Source of the DNA: Chitinophaga pollutisoli | GTDB lineage: Bacteria > Bacteroidota > Bacteroidia > Chitinophagales > Chitinophagaceae | Length of the DNA stretch: 64,000 bases | Reading direction: 5' to 3' | Assembly (NCBI RefSeq): GCF_038396755.1 | Contig: NZ_CP149822.1 | Span: 4,618,001 to 4,682,000, forward strand | In this document: piece by piece, positions 16,697 to 25,970 of the stretch | Layout: each line of letters opens with the position of its first letter | Numbering within the stretch: the first letter of the stretch is position 1 | Notes under the pieces: generated by a model | Databases searched by the model: none | What the model was told of the DNA's origin: nothing | The model's input: only the letters and a program-made list of their open reading frames with translations | Program-made: the position numbers and the translations under genes

Positions 16697-17764
16697 ATGG
16701 TACATACCGACATCATCAGCGCATTCGGGCTTCAGCCCGGCGAGTTCAGCATGCAGAAATTCGGGAGCGGGCACATCAATAACACATTCCTGCTCACCGG
16801 GCCAAATGATAAGCGTTATATCCTCCAACGGATCAATACCTACGTTTTCCGCGAGCCAGATGTAATTGCCCGCAACCTCAAACTGGCAGGCGATTACCTC
16901 GACAAGCACCATCCGGAATATCTCTTCATCAAAGCCATTCCCACGGTGGCGGGCGAAGAGATGTACCAGCATGGCGATGAATACTGGCGGATGATCCCGT
17001 TCATCCCTGATTCCACGTCGGTAGACCAGGCGGATAATACCCGGCAGGCGTATGAAGCCGCGAAGCAGTTCGGCCTGATGGCGCGGATGTTCCACGGCAT
17101 CGACCTGCACGAGTTCAGGGCTTCCATTCCCAACTTCCACAACCTCACCCTGCGCTACGCATCCTTCCAGGAGGCCATCCGCACGGCGAAGGAAGAGCGG
17201 AAGCAATTCGCGGAGTCGCTGGTGGAGCAGTTCCTCCGGTACAGCGATATCGCGGTAACGTTCGAGTCGCTGAAAACCAACCCGGAATTCACCGACCGCC
17301 TCATGCACCACGATACGAAGATCAACAATGTATTGCTGAAAAAGGGCAGCTTCGAAGGCATCTGCGTCTGCGACCTCGACACCCTCATGCCCGGCAAAGT
17401 GATCTCCGACCTGGGCGATATGGTGCGCACATATGTGTGCCCCGTGAGCGAGGAAGAGCGCGATTTCAGCCAGATCGAAGTGCGCGACGAATATTACGAA
17501 GCCCTCATGAAGGGTTACCTTTCCGAAGTAGGGAGCACGCTCACCGAAACAGAAAAGCAACACCTTTTCTATGCCGGCAAGTTCATGATTTACATGCAGG
17601 GGATCCGTTTCCTGACCGATTACCTGAACGGGGATGTATATTACCCGATCAAGTATCCCGAGCACAATTACAACCGTGCAAAGAACCAGCTGACACTGCT
17701 GCAGCAGCTCATCGCCAAGGAGCCGCAGCTCCAGGCGATCATCGACAAATGCCTCGCTTCCTGA
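16697..17764 (+). CDS. APH-fold sugar kinase, N-acetylhexosamine 1-kinase-like
   Basis: A 355-residue aminoglycoside-phosphotransferase-fold protein. GSGHINNTF (23-31) is the nucleotide loop, YILQRIN the conserved Lys-bearing strand equivalent. The catalytic loop is HHDTKINNVLL with Asp206, and CDLDT with Asp226 binds metal. The pattern fits NahK-type kinases that phosphorylate HexNAc at C1. With the nucleotidyltransferase just upstream it would turn free HexNAc, such as that released by the nearby GH20 enzyme, into an NDP-sugar. A strong terminator follows. Confidence 0.78.
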   Translation: MVHTDIISAFGLQPGEFSMQKFGSGHINNTFLLTGPNDKRYILQRINTYVFREPDVIARNLKLAGDYLDKHHPEYLFIKAIPTVAGEEMYQHGDEYWRMIPFIPDSTSVDQADNTRQAYEAAKQFGLMARMFHGIDLHEFRASIPNFHNLTLRYASFQEAIRTAKEERKQFAESLVEQFLRYSDIAVTFESLKTNPEFTDRLMHHDTKINNVLLKKGSFEGICVCDLDTLMPGKVISDLGDMVRTYVCPVSEEERDFSQIEVRDEYYEALMKGYLSEVGSTLTETEKQHLFYAGKFMIYMQGIRFLTDYLNGDVYYPIKYPEHNYNRAKNQLTLLQQLIAKEPQLQAIIDKCLAS

Positions 17765-17787
17765 CGGAAACGTACATATTTTATAGG

Positions 17788-17813
17788 AAGCCCCCGGCCC
17801 CGGGGGCTTTTTT
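17788..17813 (+). terminator. Intrinsic terminator after the sugar kinase
   Basis: AAGCCCCCG (17788-17796) pairs with CGGGGGCTT (17801-17809) around a GCCC loop, followed by a T run to 17813. Confidence 0.85.
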
Positions 17814-17937
17814 ATTGTTAGACGACATGCCAGTATATGGCAGTATTATTGAAATTTTTCCAAAATTGACCTATTTTGTTTCGATTTTATTAAAAAACGG
17901 AAGCTGGATTGATTTTTCACGAAATATCGCTTCGGGG

Positions 17938-17969
17938 TTTGTTTTTTATTTTGATCACTTATACATTTG
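17938..17969 (+). promoter_or_regulatory. Promoter of the ilv leader transcript
   Basis: TTTG at 17938-17941 and TACATTTG at 17962-17969 are separated by 20 bases, the Bacteroidota -33/-7 consensus. Transcription should start near 17973-17976, about 25 bases before the leader peptide ATG. The stretch 17814-17937 is AT-rich with no gene. Confidence 0.75.
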
Positions 17970-17998
17970 TATCGATAACAAAAAATCACAGCACCTCC

Positions 17999-18115
17999 AT
18001 GTGGGTAAATAAAGACAATAACAAAATCAATCACATCGTAGCGCAGCTCAACTGGGCCATTACGCTCGTCGTGATCGTCGTTGTCATTATTACCCGCCAG
18101 CCAATTGGAGGATAG
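17999..18115 (+). CDS. ilv operon leader peptide (attenuator)
   Basis: A 38-codon ORF between a consensus promoter and a terminator ahead of ilvE. Residues 21-31 read ITLVVIVVVII; in all, 16 of 38 residues are Leu, Val or Ile. The run closely resembles the control region of the E. coli ilv leader peptide (SLVVISVVVIII). Slow decoding of these codons when a branched-chain aminoacyl-tRNA is short would stall the ribosome. The last codons (ATT GGA GGA) encode the antiterminator arm TGGAGGA at 18106-18112, just before the TAG. The peptide itself probably has no other function. Confidence 0.85.
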   Translation: MWVNKDNNKINHIVAQLNWAITLVVIVVVIITRQPIGG

Positions 18116-18175
18116 ACAAGCGTGTATAATCACAACGAATAATAAACGCCTTCCTCCACCGGGAAGGCTTTTTTT
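18106..18175 (+). promoter_or_regulatory. ilv transcription attenuator (antiterminator/terminator switch)
   Basis: Terminator: GCCTTCC (18148-18154) pairs with GGAAGGC (18162-18168), followed by seven T (18169-18175). Antiterminator: TGGAGGA (18106-18112) can pair with TCCTCCA (18152-18158), which overlaps the terminator 5' arm, so the two exclude each other. A ribosome stalled on the Leu/Val/Ile run leaves 18106-18112 free and permits read-through into ilvE at 18198. A ribosome at the stop codon covers it and the terminator forms. Confidence 0.82.
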
Positions 18176-18197
18176 GGGTACGCAAATTCCAATTTTT

Positions 18198-19100
18198 ATG
18201 TATAGCTATTACAACGAAAACACGATTCTTTACTACAACGGTGAGTTCTTAAAAGCCACCGAGGCCAAAATCGACCTGTACGGCCAGTCGCTGCACTACG
18301 GATACGCAGTATTTGAAGGGATCCGCGCATACAAAACCGCCAGCGGGGAAGTGAAGATCTTCAAGGCGAAAGAGCACTTCGACCGTTTCAAGCGCTCCTG
18401 CGAGCTGATCCACATGCCGTACGACTTCAACAATGAAGAACTGATCGCAGCATGCTATAAAGTATTGGAACTGAACAACATGACCGAAGCGTACATCCGT
18501 CCGCTCGCCATTTGTCCTCCCAACATGACGCTGAAAGCCGCTGATGAAACCCACGTCCTCATCTGCGCATGGGAATGGGGTGCTTACCTGGGTGAGAAGC
18601 TCCTGCGCGTGATGCTTTCTTCCTACCAACGCCCGAACCCGAAAGCGTTCAAAATCGAATCCAAGGCCGCCGGCCTGTACGTGAACTCCATCCTCGCCTC
18701 CCAGGAAGCGAAGAGCAAAGGTTACGACGAAGCCCTGCTGCTGGATATCGAAGGCTTCGTGGCCGAAGGCCCCGGCGCCAACCTCTTCTATGAGAAAGAC
18801 GGCACTATCTATACACCCGCCAAAGGCAACATCCTGCCCGGCATCACCCGTGCTACCGTGATCGAAATCTGCCAGGAACTGGGTATCCCCCTGGTAGAGA
18901 AACAAATCTCCGTAGACGAACTCTACGAAGCGGATTGCGTATTCTACTGCGGTACCGCCGCCGAAGTCGTAGGCTGGGACAGCTTCAACGACAAAGGCTT
19001 CGCCAAACCCTGGGCCCAATCCCTCGGTAAAGTCATTCAGCAGGCTTACAAAGCCAAAGTGCTGGAGAAAGAATTTGACAGAGCGGCTATTCCTGCCTGA
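18198..19100 (+). CDS. ilvE: Branched-chain amino acid aminotransferase
   Basis: A 300-residue class IV PLP aminotransferase that makes Leu, Ile and Val from their keto acids and glutamate. LYGQSLHYGYAVFEGIRAYK is the N-terminal substrate-loop motif, IESKAAGLYVNS holds the PLP-binding lysine, and EGFVAEGPGANLFYEKDG plus NILPGITRATVIEIC form the class IV signature. The start at 18198 follows the attenuator terminator by 22 bases; an earlier in-frame start would run through the hairpin. It is the first gene under the leader-peptide control. Confidence 0.96.
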   Translation: MYSYYNENTILYYNGEFLKATEAKIDLYGQSLHYGYAVFEGIRAYKTASGEVKIFKAKEHFDRFKRSCELIHMPYDFNNEELIAACYKVLELNNMTEAYIRPLAICPPNMTLKAADETHVLICAWEWGAYLGEKLLRVMLSSYQRPNPKAFKIESKAAGLYVNSILASQEAKSKGYDEALLLDIEGFVAEGPGANLFYEKDGTIYTPAKGNILPGITRATVIEICQELGIPLVEKQISVDELYEADCVFYCGTAAEVVGWDSFNDKGFAKPWAQSLGKVIQQAYKAKVLEKEFDRAAIPA

Positions 19101-19115
19101 TATTGAAGGAGATAC

Positions 19116-19192
19116 CCCCTGCCTCCGGGGCCCCGGAGGCAGGGGAAACTTCCCCTCCCTAAAAAGCGTCCATGGCCGTTGAATGGCGTAAA
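19116..19192 (+). terminator. Two hairpins between ilvE and ilvD, including a 30-bp perfect palindrome
   Basis: 19116-19130 and 19131-19145 are exact inverted complements (core CCTCCGGGGCCCCGGAGG) with no spacer and no T run. A second stem follows, AAAAGCGT near 19163 with ACGCTTTT near 19192, ending in Ts. Together they may end or slow most transcripts after ilvE, or protect the ilvE mRNA 3' end. Confidence 0.55.
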
Positions 19193-19271
19193 CGCTTTTC
19201 CCTCCAACCCTCACCCACAGCGGTTTTTGGCTCTCAATGCCACCTTTTGAAGACCGGGAGCAGCCAAATTA

Positions 19272-19279
19272 TAGGTTTG
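19272..19279 (+). promoter_or_regulatory. Candidate internal promoter for ilvDBNC
   Basis: TAGGTTTG matches TAnnTTTG, with TTTG at 19246-19249 lying 22 bases upstream. It sits in the 259-base gap between ilvE and ilvD, after the hairpins, and would let ilvDBNC be transcribed without passing the attenuator. A one-mismatch box TAAATTTC at about 19319 is an alternative. Confidence 0.4.
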
Positions 19280-19359
19280 AATTTCACGCGCCCCGGGTAT
19301 AATTTCAACGATAATTCTAAATTTCAGACAGCCGACAACGGTATTTTAACCGACAGATC

Positions 19360-21039
19360 ATGGAGTTAAACAAATACAGCAAAACGATTACGCAAGACCA
19401 GACGCAGCCCGCCGCACAGGCGATGCTGTACGGGATCGGACTGACGGAAGGTGACCTGAAGAAAGCGCAAGTGGGCATCGTGAGCATGGGCTACGACGGC
19501 AACACCTGCAATATGCACCTGAACGACCTGGCGAAGAAAGTAAAAGACAGCGTATGGGCCAACGACCTCGTGGGCCTCATGTTCCACACCATCGGCGTGA
19601 GCGACGGGATTAGCAACGGTACCGACGGTATGCGTTATTCCCTCGTGAGCCGGGATCTGATCGCAGACTCCATTGAAACCGTTTGCGGCGCACAATATTA
19701 TGACGGCCTGATTACCGTTCCGGGATGCGATAAAAACATGCCCGGCTCCCTCATCGCCATGGGCAGGCTGAACCGCCCCGCCATCATGGTGTACGGCGGC
19801 TCCATCGCCCCCGGCAAATGGAGAGGGCAGGACCTCAACATCATCTCCGCCTTCGAAGCCCTCGGGCAGAAGATGGCCGGCAACCTCGACGACTCCGATT
19901 TCAAGGAAATCATTCAACATAGCTGTCCCGGCGCGGGCGCCTGCGGCGGCATGTACACGGCCAACACCATGAGCTCCGCCATCGAAGCCATGGGCATGAG
20001 CCTCCCGTACAGCTCCTCCAACCCCGCCACCAGCAAAGAAAAGCATGAAGAATGCGCCGCGGCAGGCAAAGCCATCCGCCTGCTGCTGGAAAAAGACATC
20101 AAACCGCGCGACATCATGACCTTCGAAGCGTTCGAAAACGCCATCGTAGTGATCATGGCTCTCGGCGGCAGCACCAACGCAGTGCTCCACCTCATCGCCA
20201 TCGCGAAATCGGTGGGCGTGAACCTCACCATGGACGACTTCCAGCGCCTGAGCGACTCCACCCCGCTGATCGCGGACCTCAAGCCCAGCGGCCGTTTCAT
20301 GATGCAGGACCTCCACGAGATCGGCGGCGTTCCCTTAGTAATGAAATACCTGCTGAAGAAAGGTATGCTCCACGGCAATTGCCTCACCGTAACCGGCAAA
20401 ACCATCGCGGAGAACCTGGAAGCGGTACCCGATATCGAATTCGAGCAGCAACCCATCATCGTGCCGCTCGAAAAACCACTCAAAGCCAACGGCCACATCC
20501 AGATCCTGTACGGCAACCTCGCCGAACTGGGCTCCGTGGCCAAAATCACCGGCAAAGAGGGCGAGCGCTTCACCGGCCCCGCCCGCGTATTTGACGGAGA
20601 ATTCGAACTGATCGCAGGGATACAGAACGGTCGCGTGAAAGCAGGCGACGTCGTCGTTATCCGCTACGTAGGCCCCAAAGGCGGACCCGGCATGCCGGAG
20701 ATGCTCAAGCCTACCAGCGCGATCATGGGCGTTGGGCTGGGCAAGAGCGTTGCGCTCATCACCGACGGCCGTTTCTCCGGCGGTACACACGGTTTCGTGG
20801 TTGGGCACATTTGTCCTGAAGCCTACGACGGCGGCACCATTGCGCTGGTGAACGACGACGATATCATCGAGATCGATGCGGTGAACAACGTCATCAAAGT
20901 GAACGTGTCGGACGAAGAGCTGGCAAAACGGAAGGCGGCATGGAAACAGCCTGCCCTCAAAGCAACGAAAGGAATCTTATTTAAATACGCTAAACAAGTT
21001 AAAAATGCAACAGAAGGATGTGTTACCGATGAAGAGTGA
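19360..21039 (+). CDS. ilvD: Dihydroxy-acid dehydratase
   Basis: A 559-residue iron-sulfur enzyme for the third common step of Ile and Val synthesis, dehydrating 2,3-dihydroxy-3-methyl acids to 2-keto acids. Cluster and metal motifs are present: [20 protein letters not shown] and [17 protein letters not shown], with the first Cys near the [13 protein letters not shown] block. [18 protein letters not shown] is the C-terminal signature with the catalytic Ser region. Length is normal. Its 3' end overlaps the proposed ilvB start by 35 bases, so translation is probably coupled. Confidence 0.97.
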   Translation: MELNKYSKTITQDQTQPAAQAMLYGIGLTEGDLKKAQVGIVSMGYDGNTCNMHLNDLAKKVKDSVWANDLVGLMFHTIGVSDGISNGTDGMRYSLVSRDLIADSIETVCGAQYYDGLITVPGCDKNMPGSLIAMGRLNRPAIMVYGGSIAPGKWRGQDLNIISAFEALGQKMAGNLDDSDFKEIIQHSCPGAGACGGMYTANTMSSAIEAMGMSLPYSSSNPATSKEKHEECAAAGKAIRLLLEKDIKPRDIMTFEAFENAIVVIMALGGSTNAVLHLIAIAKSVGVNLTMDDFQRLSDSTPLIADLKPSGRFMMQDLHEIGGVPLVMKYLLKKGMLHGNCLTVTGKTIAENLEAVPDIEFEQQPIIVPLEKPLKANGHIQILYGNLAELGSVAKITGKEGERFTGPARVFDGEFELIAGIQNGRVKAGDVVVIRYVGPKGGPGMPEMLKPTSAIMGVGLGKSVALITDGRFSGGTHGFVVGHICPEAYDGGTIALVNDDDIIEIDAVNNVIKVNVSDEELAKRKAAWKQPALKATKGILFKYAKQVKNATEGCVTDEE

Positions 21040-22756
21040 AGACTCTGACAAGCGGACTGCCGCCGCGCCCGAAATCATCACCGGTGCGGAAGCCGTGATA
21101 CGGTCGCTGATTGCCGAAGACGTGGACACCATTTTCGGGTACCCCGGTGGTGCTATCATGCCTATCTATGACGCCCTGTATGATTTTCAGGATAAAGTAC
21201 ACCATATTCTCGTTCGTCACGAACAAGGCGCTACCCACGCCGCGCAGGGTTATACCCGCGCCGGCGGTAAGACAGGCGTAGTGTTCGCCACTTCCGGCCC
21301 CGGCGCCACCAACCTGGTGACCGGCCTGGCAGACGCTTATATGGATTCTACCCCCATGGTTTGCATCACCGGCCAGGTAGCCGCGGTGCTCCTGGGAACC
21401 GATGCTTTCCAGGAAACAGACGTGATCGGCATCACCACGCCCATCACCAAATGGAATATCCAGGTGACGCGTCCGGAAGACATTCCCGGCGCCATCGCCA
21501 AAGCTTTTTACGTGGCGAAGAGCGGCCGCCCCGGGCCCGTGCTGGTAGATATTACCAAGAACGCGCAGGTGGGCAAGCTCGACTTCCAGTATAAAGCCTG
21601 CGATTATATCCGCAGCTACAAACCCGTGCCGGTGCTCGATATCGAACAGGTGCAGAAAGCGGCGGAACTGATCAACAGCGCGAAAAAGCCTTACATCCTG
21701 GCCGGCCACGGTATCCTCATATCCGGCGCGGAGCAGGAGCTGGTGGCGTTGTCGGAGAAGGCGCAGATCCCCGTGGCGTCCACGCTGCTGGGGCTTTCCG
21801 CCATGTCTACCTCACACGCCAACTACGTGGGTATGCTGGGCATGCACGGGAACTACGGTCCGAATATCAACACCCTCGAAGCAGACGTGATCATCGCCAT
21901 CGGCATGCGGTTCGACGACCGGGTGACCGGCGAGGTGGCCTCGTACGCCCGCCAGGCAAAGATCATCCACTTCGAGATCGATAAAGCGGAGATCAACAAG
22001 ATCATCAATGCCGACGTGGCGGTGCATGCCGACGCGAAGGAAGCCCTCACCGCATTGCTGCCGCTCATCAACAAGGCGGAACATGCCGAATGGCTCGAAA
22101 CCTTCCGCGCGGCCGATCGCCAGGAAGAAGAAATGGTGACGAAGAAAGAGTTATACCCCTCCGAAGGCCAACTGAAAATGGCGGAAGTGGTAAGGCTCAT
22201 CTCCGAGCAGACCGATGGCCGGGCCATCCTCGTGACCGACGTAGGACAGCACCAGATGATCGCCAGCAGGTATTACCGTTTCAAGGATCCGAATACCAAT
22301 ATCACCAGCGGCGGCATGGGCACGATGGGCTTCAGCCTGCCCGCGGCCATGGGCGCCAAGGTGGGTGCTCCCGATAAAACGGTGGTGGCGGTAATCGGCG
22401 ACGGTTGCTTCCAGATGACGCTCCAGGAACTGGGCACCATCTACCAGACGCAGATTGGTGTGAAGATCGTGATCCTCAACAACAACTTCCTCGGAATGGT
22501 GCGGCAATGGCAGCAGCTGTTCTTCGACAAGCGTTACTCTTCCACCGAAATGATCAACCCCGACTTCGTGCAGATCGCGAAAGGGTTTTATGTTCCGGGC
22601 CGGAAAGTGACGGAGCGCAGCGAAATCGCGGCCGCCGTGAAGGAAATGCTCGACACACCCGGCGCCTATCTGCTGGAAGTGGTAGTGGAACAGGAAGACA
22701 ACGTATTCCCGATGGTGCCCGCAGGCGCACCGCTTTCCGCCATCCGCCTCGCGTAG
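21005..22756 (+). CDS. ilvB: Acetolactate synthase, large (catalytic) subunit
   Basis: A 583-residue thiamine-diphosphate enzyme joining two pyruvates, or pyruvate and 2-ketobutyrate. The N-terminal PYR domain has [15 protein letters not shown] with the catalytic Glu in [16 protein letters not shown]. The central domain spans about 200-340. The C-terminal PP domain carries [15 protein letters not shown] and [12 protein letters not shown], the ThDP/Mg motif. ATG 21005 overlaps ilvD; ATG 21029 (MKSEDSDK) is an alternative start with a 10-base overlap. It works with the small subunit encoded next. Confidence 0.96.
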   Translation: MQQKDVLPMKSEDSDKRTAAAPEIITGAEAVIRSLIAEDVDTIFGYPGGAIMPIYDALYDFQDKVHHILVRHEQGATHAAQGYTRAGGKTGVVFATSGPGATNLVTGLADAYMDSTPMVCITGQVAAVLLGTDAFQETDVIGITTPITKWNIQVTRPEDIPGAIAKAFYVAKSGRPGPVLVDITKNAQVGKLDFQYKACDYIRSYKPVPVLDIEQVQKAAELINSAKKPYILAGHGILISGAEQELVALSEKAQIPVASTLLGLSAMSTSHANYVGMLGMHGNYGPNINTLEADVIIAIGMRFDDRVTGEVASYARQAKIIHFEIDKAEINKIINADVAVHADAKEALTALLPLINKAEHAEWLETFRAADRQEEEMVTKKELYPSEGQLKMAEVVRLISEQTDGRAILVTDVGQHQMIASRYYRFKDPNTNITSGGMGTMGFSLPAAMGAKVGAPDKTVVAVIGDGCFQMTLQELGTIYQTQIGVKIVILNNNFLGMVRQWQQLFFDKRYSSTEMINPDFVQIAKGFYVPGRKVTERSEIAAAVKEMLDTPGAYLLEVVVEQEDNVFPMVPAGAPLSAIRLA

Positions 22757-22782
22757 TCATTAACCATTAACAGGACCAAACA

Positions 22783-23325
22783 ATGCAAAAAGAATATACC
22801 GTTACGGTGTATACGGAAGACCGGATCGGGATCACCAACCGCATCACGGTAATCTTCACCCGCCGTGGCATCAATATCACCAGCCTTACCACCGCCGAAA
22901 CGGAGGTGCCGGGCGTATATAAATTTGTCATCACCGTACTCAGCACACGTGACCTGCTGGAGAAAGTAGTAGGGCAGATCGAGCGGCTCATCGAGATCCA
23001 CCGCGCGTTCGTGCACGAGGAGGACGAAGTGGTGTACCAGGAACTGGCGTTGTACAAGATCTCCACTAAAGCGCTTCACCAGGGCGACATCGAGAAGATC
23101 ATCCGCGACAATAACGCCCGCATCCTCACCATCACCCCGGATTACTTCGTGCTGGAGAAAACGGGCCATCAGCAGGAGCTGATCGGCATGCTGCAAAAAC
23201 TGGAGCCTTACGGCCTCATAGAATACACAAAAAGCGGGCGCGTGGCCATTGTGAAATGGAGCCGCCGCTTCCACGAACATCTGAAGGACCTGAGCCTGCA
23301 GGAAGCAGACAACCTGAAAGATTAA
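22783..23325 (+). CDS. ilvN: Acetolactate synthase, small (regulatory) subunit
   Basis: A 180-residue protein with an N-terminal ACT domain (about 1-75: YTVTVYTEDRIGITNRITVI, then RRGINITSLTTAETE). This binds valine to give feedback inhibition in characterised relatives. The C-terminal domain (about 85-165) contains FVLEKTGHQQELIGMLQKL, typical of IlvN/IlvH. The longer form (about 160-180) is usual for IlvH-type subunits. It starts 26 bases after ilvB and must pair with it. Confidence 0.94.
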   Translation: MQKEYTVTVYTEDRIGITNRITVIFTRRGINITSLTTAETEVPGVYKFVITVLSTRDLLEKVVGQIERLIEIHRAFVHEEDEVVYQELALYKISTKALHQGDIEKIIRDNNARILTITPDYFVLEKTGHQQELIGMLQKLEPYGLIEYTKSGRVAIVKWSRRFHEHLKDLSLQEADNLKD

Positions 23326-23376
23326 TTTATCCGTATTACGAACAACATTAAAACTTTTAAACAACACTATCACAAC

Positions 23377-24420
23377 ATGGCAACCATCAATTTTGGCGGG
23401 GTTCTGGAAGACGTAGTAACCAGAGAAGAATTCCCCATGGAAAAGGCAAGAGAAGTGCTGAAAAATGAAACGATCGCTATCATCGGTTACGGTGTACAGG
23501 GCCCCGGCCAGGCGCTGAACCTGAAGGACAATGGTTTCAACGTAATCATCGGTCAGCGCAAGAATTCCAAAACCTGGGATAAAGCCGTTGCTGACGGATG
23601 GGTACCCGGCGAAACCCTCTTCGAAATCGAAGAAGCCGCTGAAAAAGGCACCATCATCCAATACCTCCTCAGCGACGCCGGCCAGATCACATTGTGGCCG
23701 ACCCTGAAGCCGTTCCTCACCAAAGGTAAAGCCCTGTATTTCTCTCACGGCTTCGGCATCACTTATAAAGAGCAAACCAATATCATTCCCCCGGCAGACG
23801 TGGACGTGATCCTGGTAGCCCCCAAAGGCTCCGGTACATCCCTGCGCCGCCTGTTCCTCGCAGGCCAGGGCCTGAACTCTTCCTTCGCCATCTTCCAGGA
23901 CGCAACCGGCCACGCGCGTGACCGTGTTATCGCCCTCGGTATCGGCGTTGGTTCCGGTTACCTCTTCGAAACCGACTTCAAAAAAGAAGTATTCTCCGAC
24001 CTCACCGGCGAGCGTGGAACCCTCATGGGTTGCATCCAGGGTATCTTTGCCGCGCAGTATAAAACCCTCCGCGACAACGGCCACTCTCCCTCCGAAGCGT
24101 TCAACGAAACCGTGGAAGAGCTCACCCAGTCCCTCATGCCCCTCGTAGCCGAGAATGGTATGGACTGGATGTATGCCAACTGCTCCACTACCGCTCAGCG
24201 CGGCGCGCTCGACTGGTGGAAGAAGTTCCGCGACGCTACCCAACCGGTGTTCGACGAGCTGTATGCTTCCGTAGCCGCTGGTAAAGAAGCGCAACGTTCC
24301 ATCGACCTCAACAGCCAGGCGGATTACCGCGAGAAGCTGAATGCGGAGCTGGAAGAGCTGCGTAACAGCGAAATGTGGCAGGCAGGTGCAGCAGTGCGCA
24401 AGCTTCGCCCCGGCAAATAA
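23377..24420 (+). CDS. ilvC: Ketol-acid reductoisomerase
   Basis: A 347-residue NADPH- and Mg-dependent enzyme for the second step of Ile and Val synthesis (alkyl migration plus reduction). The Rossmann loop is IIGYGVQGPGQALNLKDNG, followed by the cofactor-selecting stretch GQRKNSKTWDKA with positively charged and polar residues that fit NADPH. FETDFKKEVFSDLTGERGTL and ETVEELTQ hold the metal-binding acids of the knotted C-terminal domain. It starts 51 bases after ilvN. A long perfect hairpin terminator follows the stop. Confidence 0.95.
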   Translation: MATINFGGVLEDVVTREEFPMEKAREVLKNETIAIIGYGVQGPGQALNLKDNGFNVIIGQRKNSKTWDKAVADGWVPGETLFEIEEAAEKGTIIQYLLSDAGQITLWPTLKPFLTKGKALYFSHGFGITYKEQTNIIPPADVDVILVAPKGSGTSLRRLFLAGQGLNSSFAIFQDATGHARDRVIALGIGVGSGYLFETDFKKEVFSDLTGERGTLMGCIQGIFAAQYKTLRDNGHSPSEAFNETVEELTQSLMPLVAENGMDWMYANCSTTAQRGALDWWKKFRDATQPVFDELYASVAAGKEAQRSIDLNSQADYREKLNAELEELRNSEMWQAGAAVRKLRPGK

Positions 24421-24431
24421 TAAAGCCACGA

Positions 24432-24486
24432 AAAATAAAAAAGAAAAGTACCACCTCCCCGGTACGGTACTTTTCTTTTTTATTTT
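24432..24486 (+). terminator. Intrinsic terminator after ilvC, perfect 21-bp stem
   Basis: 24432-24452 and 24466-24486 are exact inverted repeats (core AGAAAAGTACC / GGTACTTTTCT) around a 13-base loop, with the T-rich 3' arm acting as the U tract. It separates ilvDBNC from ilvA. Confidence 0.85.
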
Positions 24487-24500
24487 TAACCAATCATTAC

Positions 24501-25757
24501 ATGTTTCAAGTGCACCATACGATCGATACGCAACAAATCTTAGCAGCAGCAAACCGGCTTAAAGGCGTTGTCACCCGCACGCCGCTTACATACAATTCCA
24601 ACCTCAGCAGAAGATACCAGGCCAACGTCTACCTCAAAAGGGAAGACATGCAGGTCGTACGTTCCTACAAGCTCCGCGGAGCTTACAACATGATGAGCAC
24701 CCTCGCGCCCGAACTCCTCGCCAACGGCGTTACATGCGCCAGCGCAGGCAACCACGCACAGGGTTTCGCATGGTCGTGCCGCCGCCTCAACGTCAAAGGC
24801 GTCGTGTTCATGCCCATCATCACGCCCAAACAGAAAGTAAACCAGGTGAAAATGCACGGGGGCGACAGCATCGAGATCCGCCTCGTCGGCGATACGTTCG
24901 ACGACTGCTCCGCCGAAGCGCAGGCCTTCACCCGCGAAAATAAAATGACCTTCATCCCGCCGTTCGACGATCCCCGGATCATCGAGGGGCAGGGCACCGT
25001 GGGCCTTGAGATCCTCGAAGATCAACCCAGGGTCGATTACATCTTCATGCCCATCGGCGGCGGCGGCCTCGCTTCCGGCGTGGGCTCCTACTTCCGCACC
25101 TTCAGCCCCGGCACCAAAATCATCGGCGTAGAACCCGAAGGCGCCCCCTCCATGCTCAAAGCGCTGGAAAACGGCGGGCCCGTCACCCTCCCGGATATCG
25201 ACCGCTTCGTAGACGGCGCGGCCGTGAAAAGGGTGGGCGACCTCAACTACCAGATCTGCCGCGACGTGCTCGACAAAATGAGCCTGGTCCCCGAAGGGCG
25301 CATCTGCTCCACCATCCTGCGCCTTTATAACGAAGACGCCATCGTGGTGGAACCCGCCGGCGCGCTTTCCATGGCCGCGCTCGACGATTACGCCGAAGCC
25401 ATCAAAGGCAAAACGGTGGTCTGCGTAGTGAGCGGCAGCAACAACGATATCGACCGGATGCAGGAAATCAAGGAACGCTCGCTGCTCTACGAAGGCCTCA
25501 AGCATTACTTCATCGTCCGCTTCGCGCAGCGCCCCGGCGCACTGAAAGAATTCGTGAACCACGTGCTGGGCCCCGACGACGATATCACGCGCTTCGAGTT
25601 CATCCAGAAGCACAACAAGGAAACCGGTCCTGCCCTGGTGGGTGTGGAACTGAAATACCGCGAGGATTACGACAAGCTCCTGGCGAACCTTGTGCGTTAC
25701 AACATTCATTATACCGAGCTGAATAAAGACGACAACCTGTTCGGTTACCTCGTTTAG
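24501..25757 (+). CDS. ilvA: Threonine dehydratase (biosynthetic threonine ammonia-lyase)
   Basis: A 418-residue PLP enzyme turning threonine into 2-ketobutyrate for isoleucine. YLKREDMQVVRSYKLRGAYN contains the Schiff-base lysine; CASAGNHAQGFAWSCRRL and MPIGGGGLASGVGSYF bind substrate and PLP phosphate. The C-terminal part (from about 330: HYFIVRFAQRPGALKEFVNH) is a single ACT-like regulatory domain, shorter than the two in E. coli IlvA. ATG 24501 begins just after the ilvC terminator; an earlier in-frame start would run through that hairpin. Its own promoter was not identified. Confidence 0.94.
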   Translation: MFQVHHTIDTQQILAAANRLKGVVTRTPLTYNSNLSRRYQANVYLKREDMQVVRSYKLRGAYNMMSTLAPELLANGVTCASAGNHAQGFAWSCRRLNVKGVVFMPIITPKQKVNQVKMHGGDSIEIRLVGDTFDDCSAEAQAFTRENKMTFIPPFDDPRIIEGQGTVGLEILEDQPRVDYIFMPIGGGGLASGVGSYFRTFSPGTKIIGVEPEGAPSMLKALENGGPVTLPDIDRFVDGAAVKRVGDLNYQICRDVLDKMSLVPEGRICSTILRLYNEDAIVVEPAGALSMAALDDYAEAIKGKTVVCVVSGSNNDIDRMQEIKERSLLYEGLKHYFIVRFAQRPGALKEFVNHVLGPDDDITRFEFIQKHNKETGPALVGVELKYREDYDKLLANLVRYNIHYTELNKDDNLFGYLV

Positions 25758-25786
25758 TATTGGTTCAACCTATAGTAGTAGTGTTT

Positions 25787-25816
25787 AAGCCCCGGTCACC
25801 GAGACCGGGGCTTTTT
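25787..25816 (+). terminator. Intrinsic terminator after ilvA
   Basis: AAGCCCCGGTC (25787-25797) pairs with GACCGGGGCTT (25803-25813) around ACCGA and is followed by Ts. Confidence 0.85.
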
Positions 25817-25883
25817 GTGCCATATGAGGATCATGGGCGCTATTATGTAGAACAAAATAGTGCGCTGTTATTCAATCATTTAC

Positions 25884-25970
25884 CGTTCATCCTTCGTTCA
25901 TCCTTCGTCGGTGTTCCGTGTTGGCTTGGGTTTGAGGATGTTTGAACGAAGGATGAACGAAGGATGAACG
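25884..25970. repeat. 24-bp perfect inverted repeat built of 11-bp tandem units
   Basis: 25884-25907 holds just over two copies of an 11-base unit (CGTTCATCCTT). Its exact reverse complement occupies 25947-25970 (units of CGAAGGATGAA), followed by a degenerate copy to about 25978. A 39-base spacer separates the arms. It lies in the 304-base gap between ilvA and the oxidoreductase gene, which holds no gene. The 11-base spacing is close to one helical turn. Confidence 0.8.

Noticed and set aside
19172..19369. A second leader peptide before ilvD
   Set aside because: The open frame has no run of Leu, Val or Ile codons, starts before the candidate promoter and runs into ilvD. No terminator/antiterminator pair follows it.
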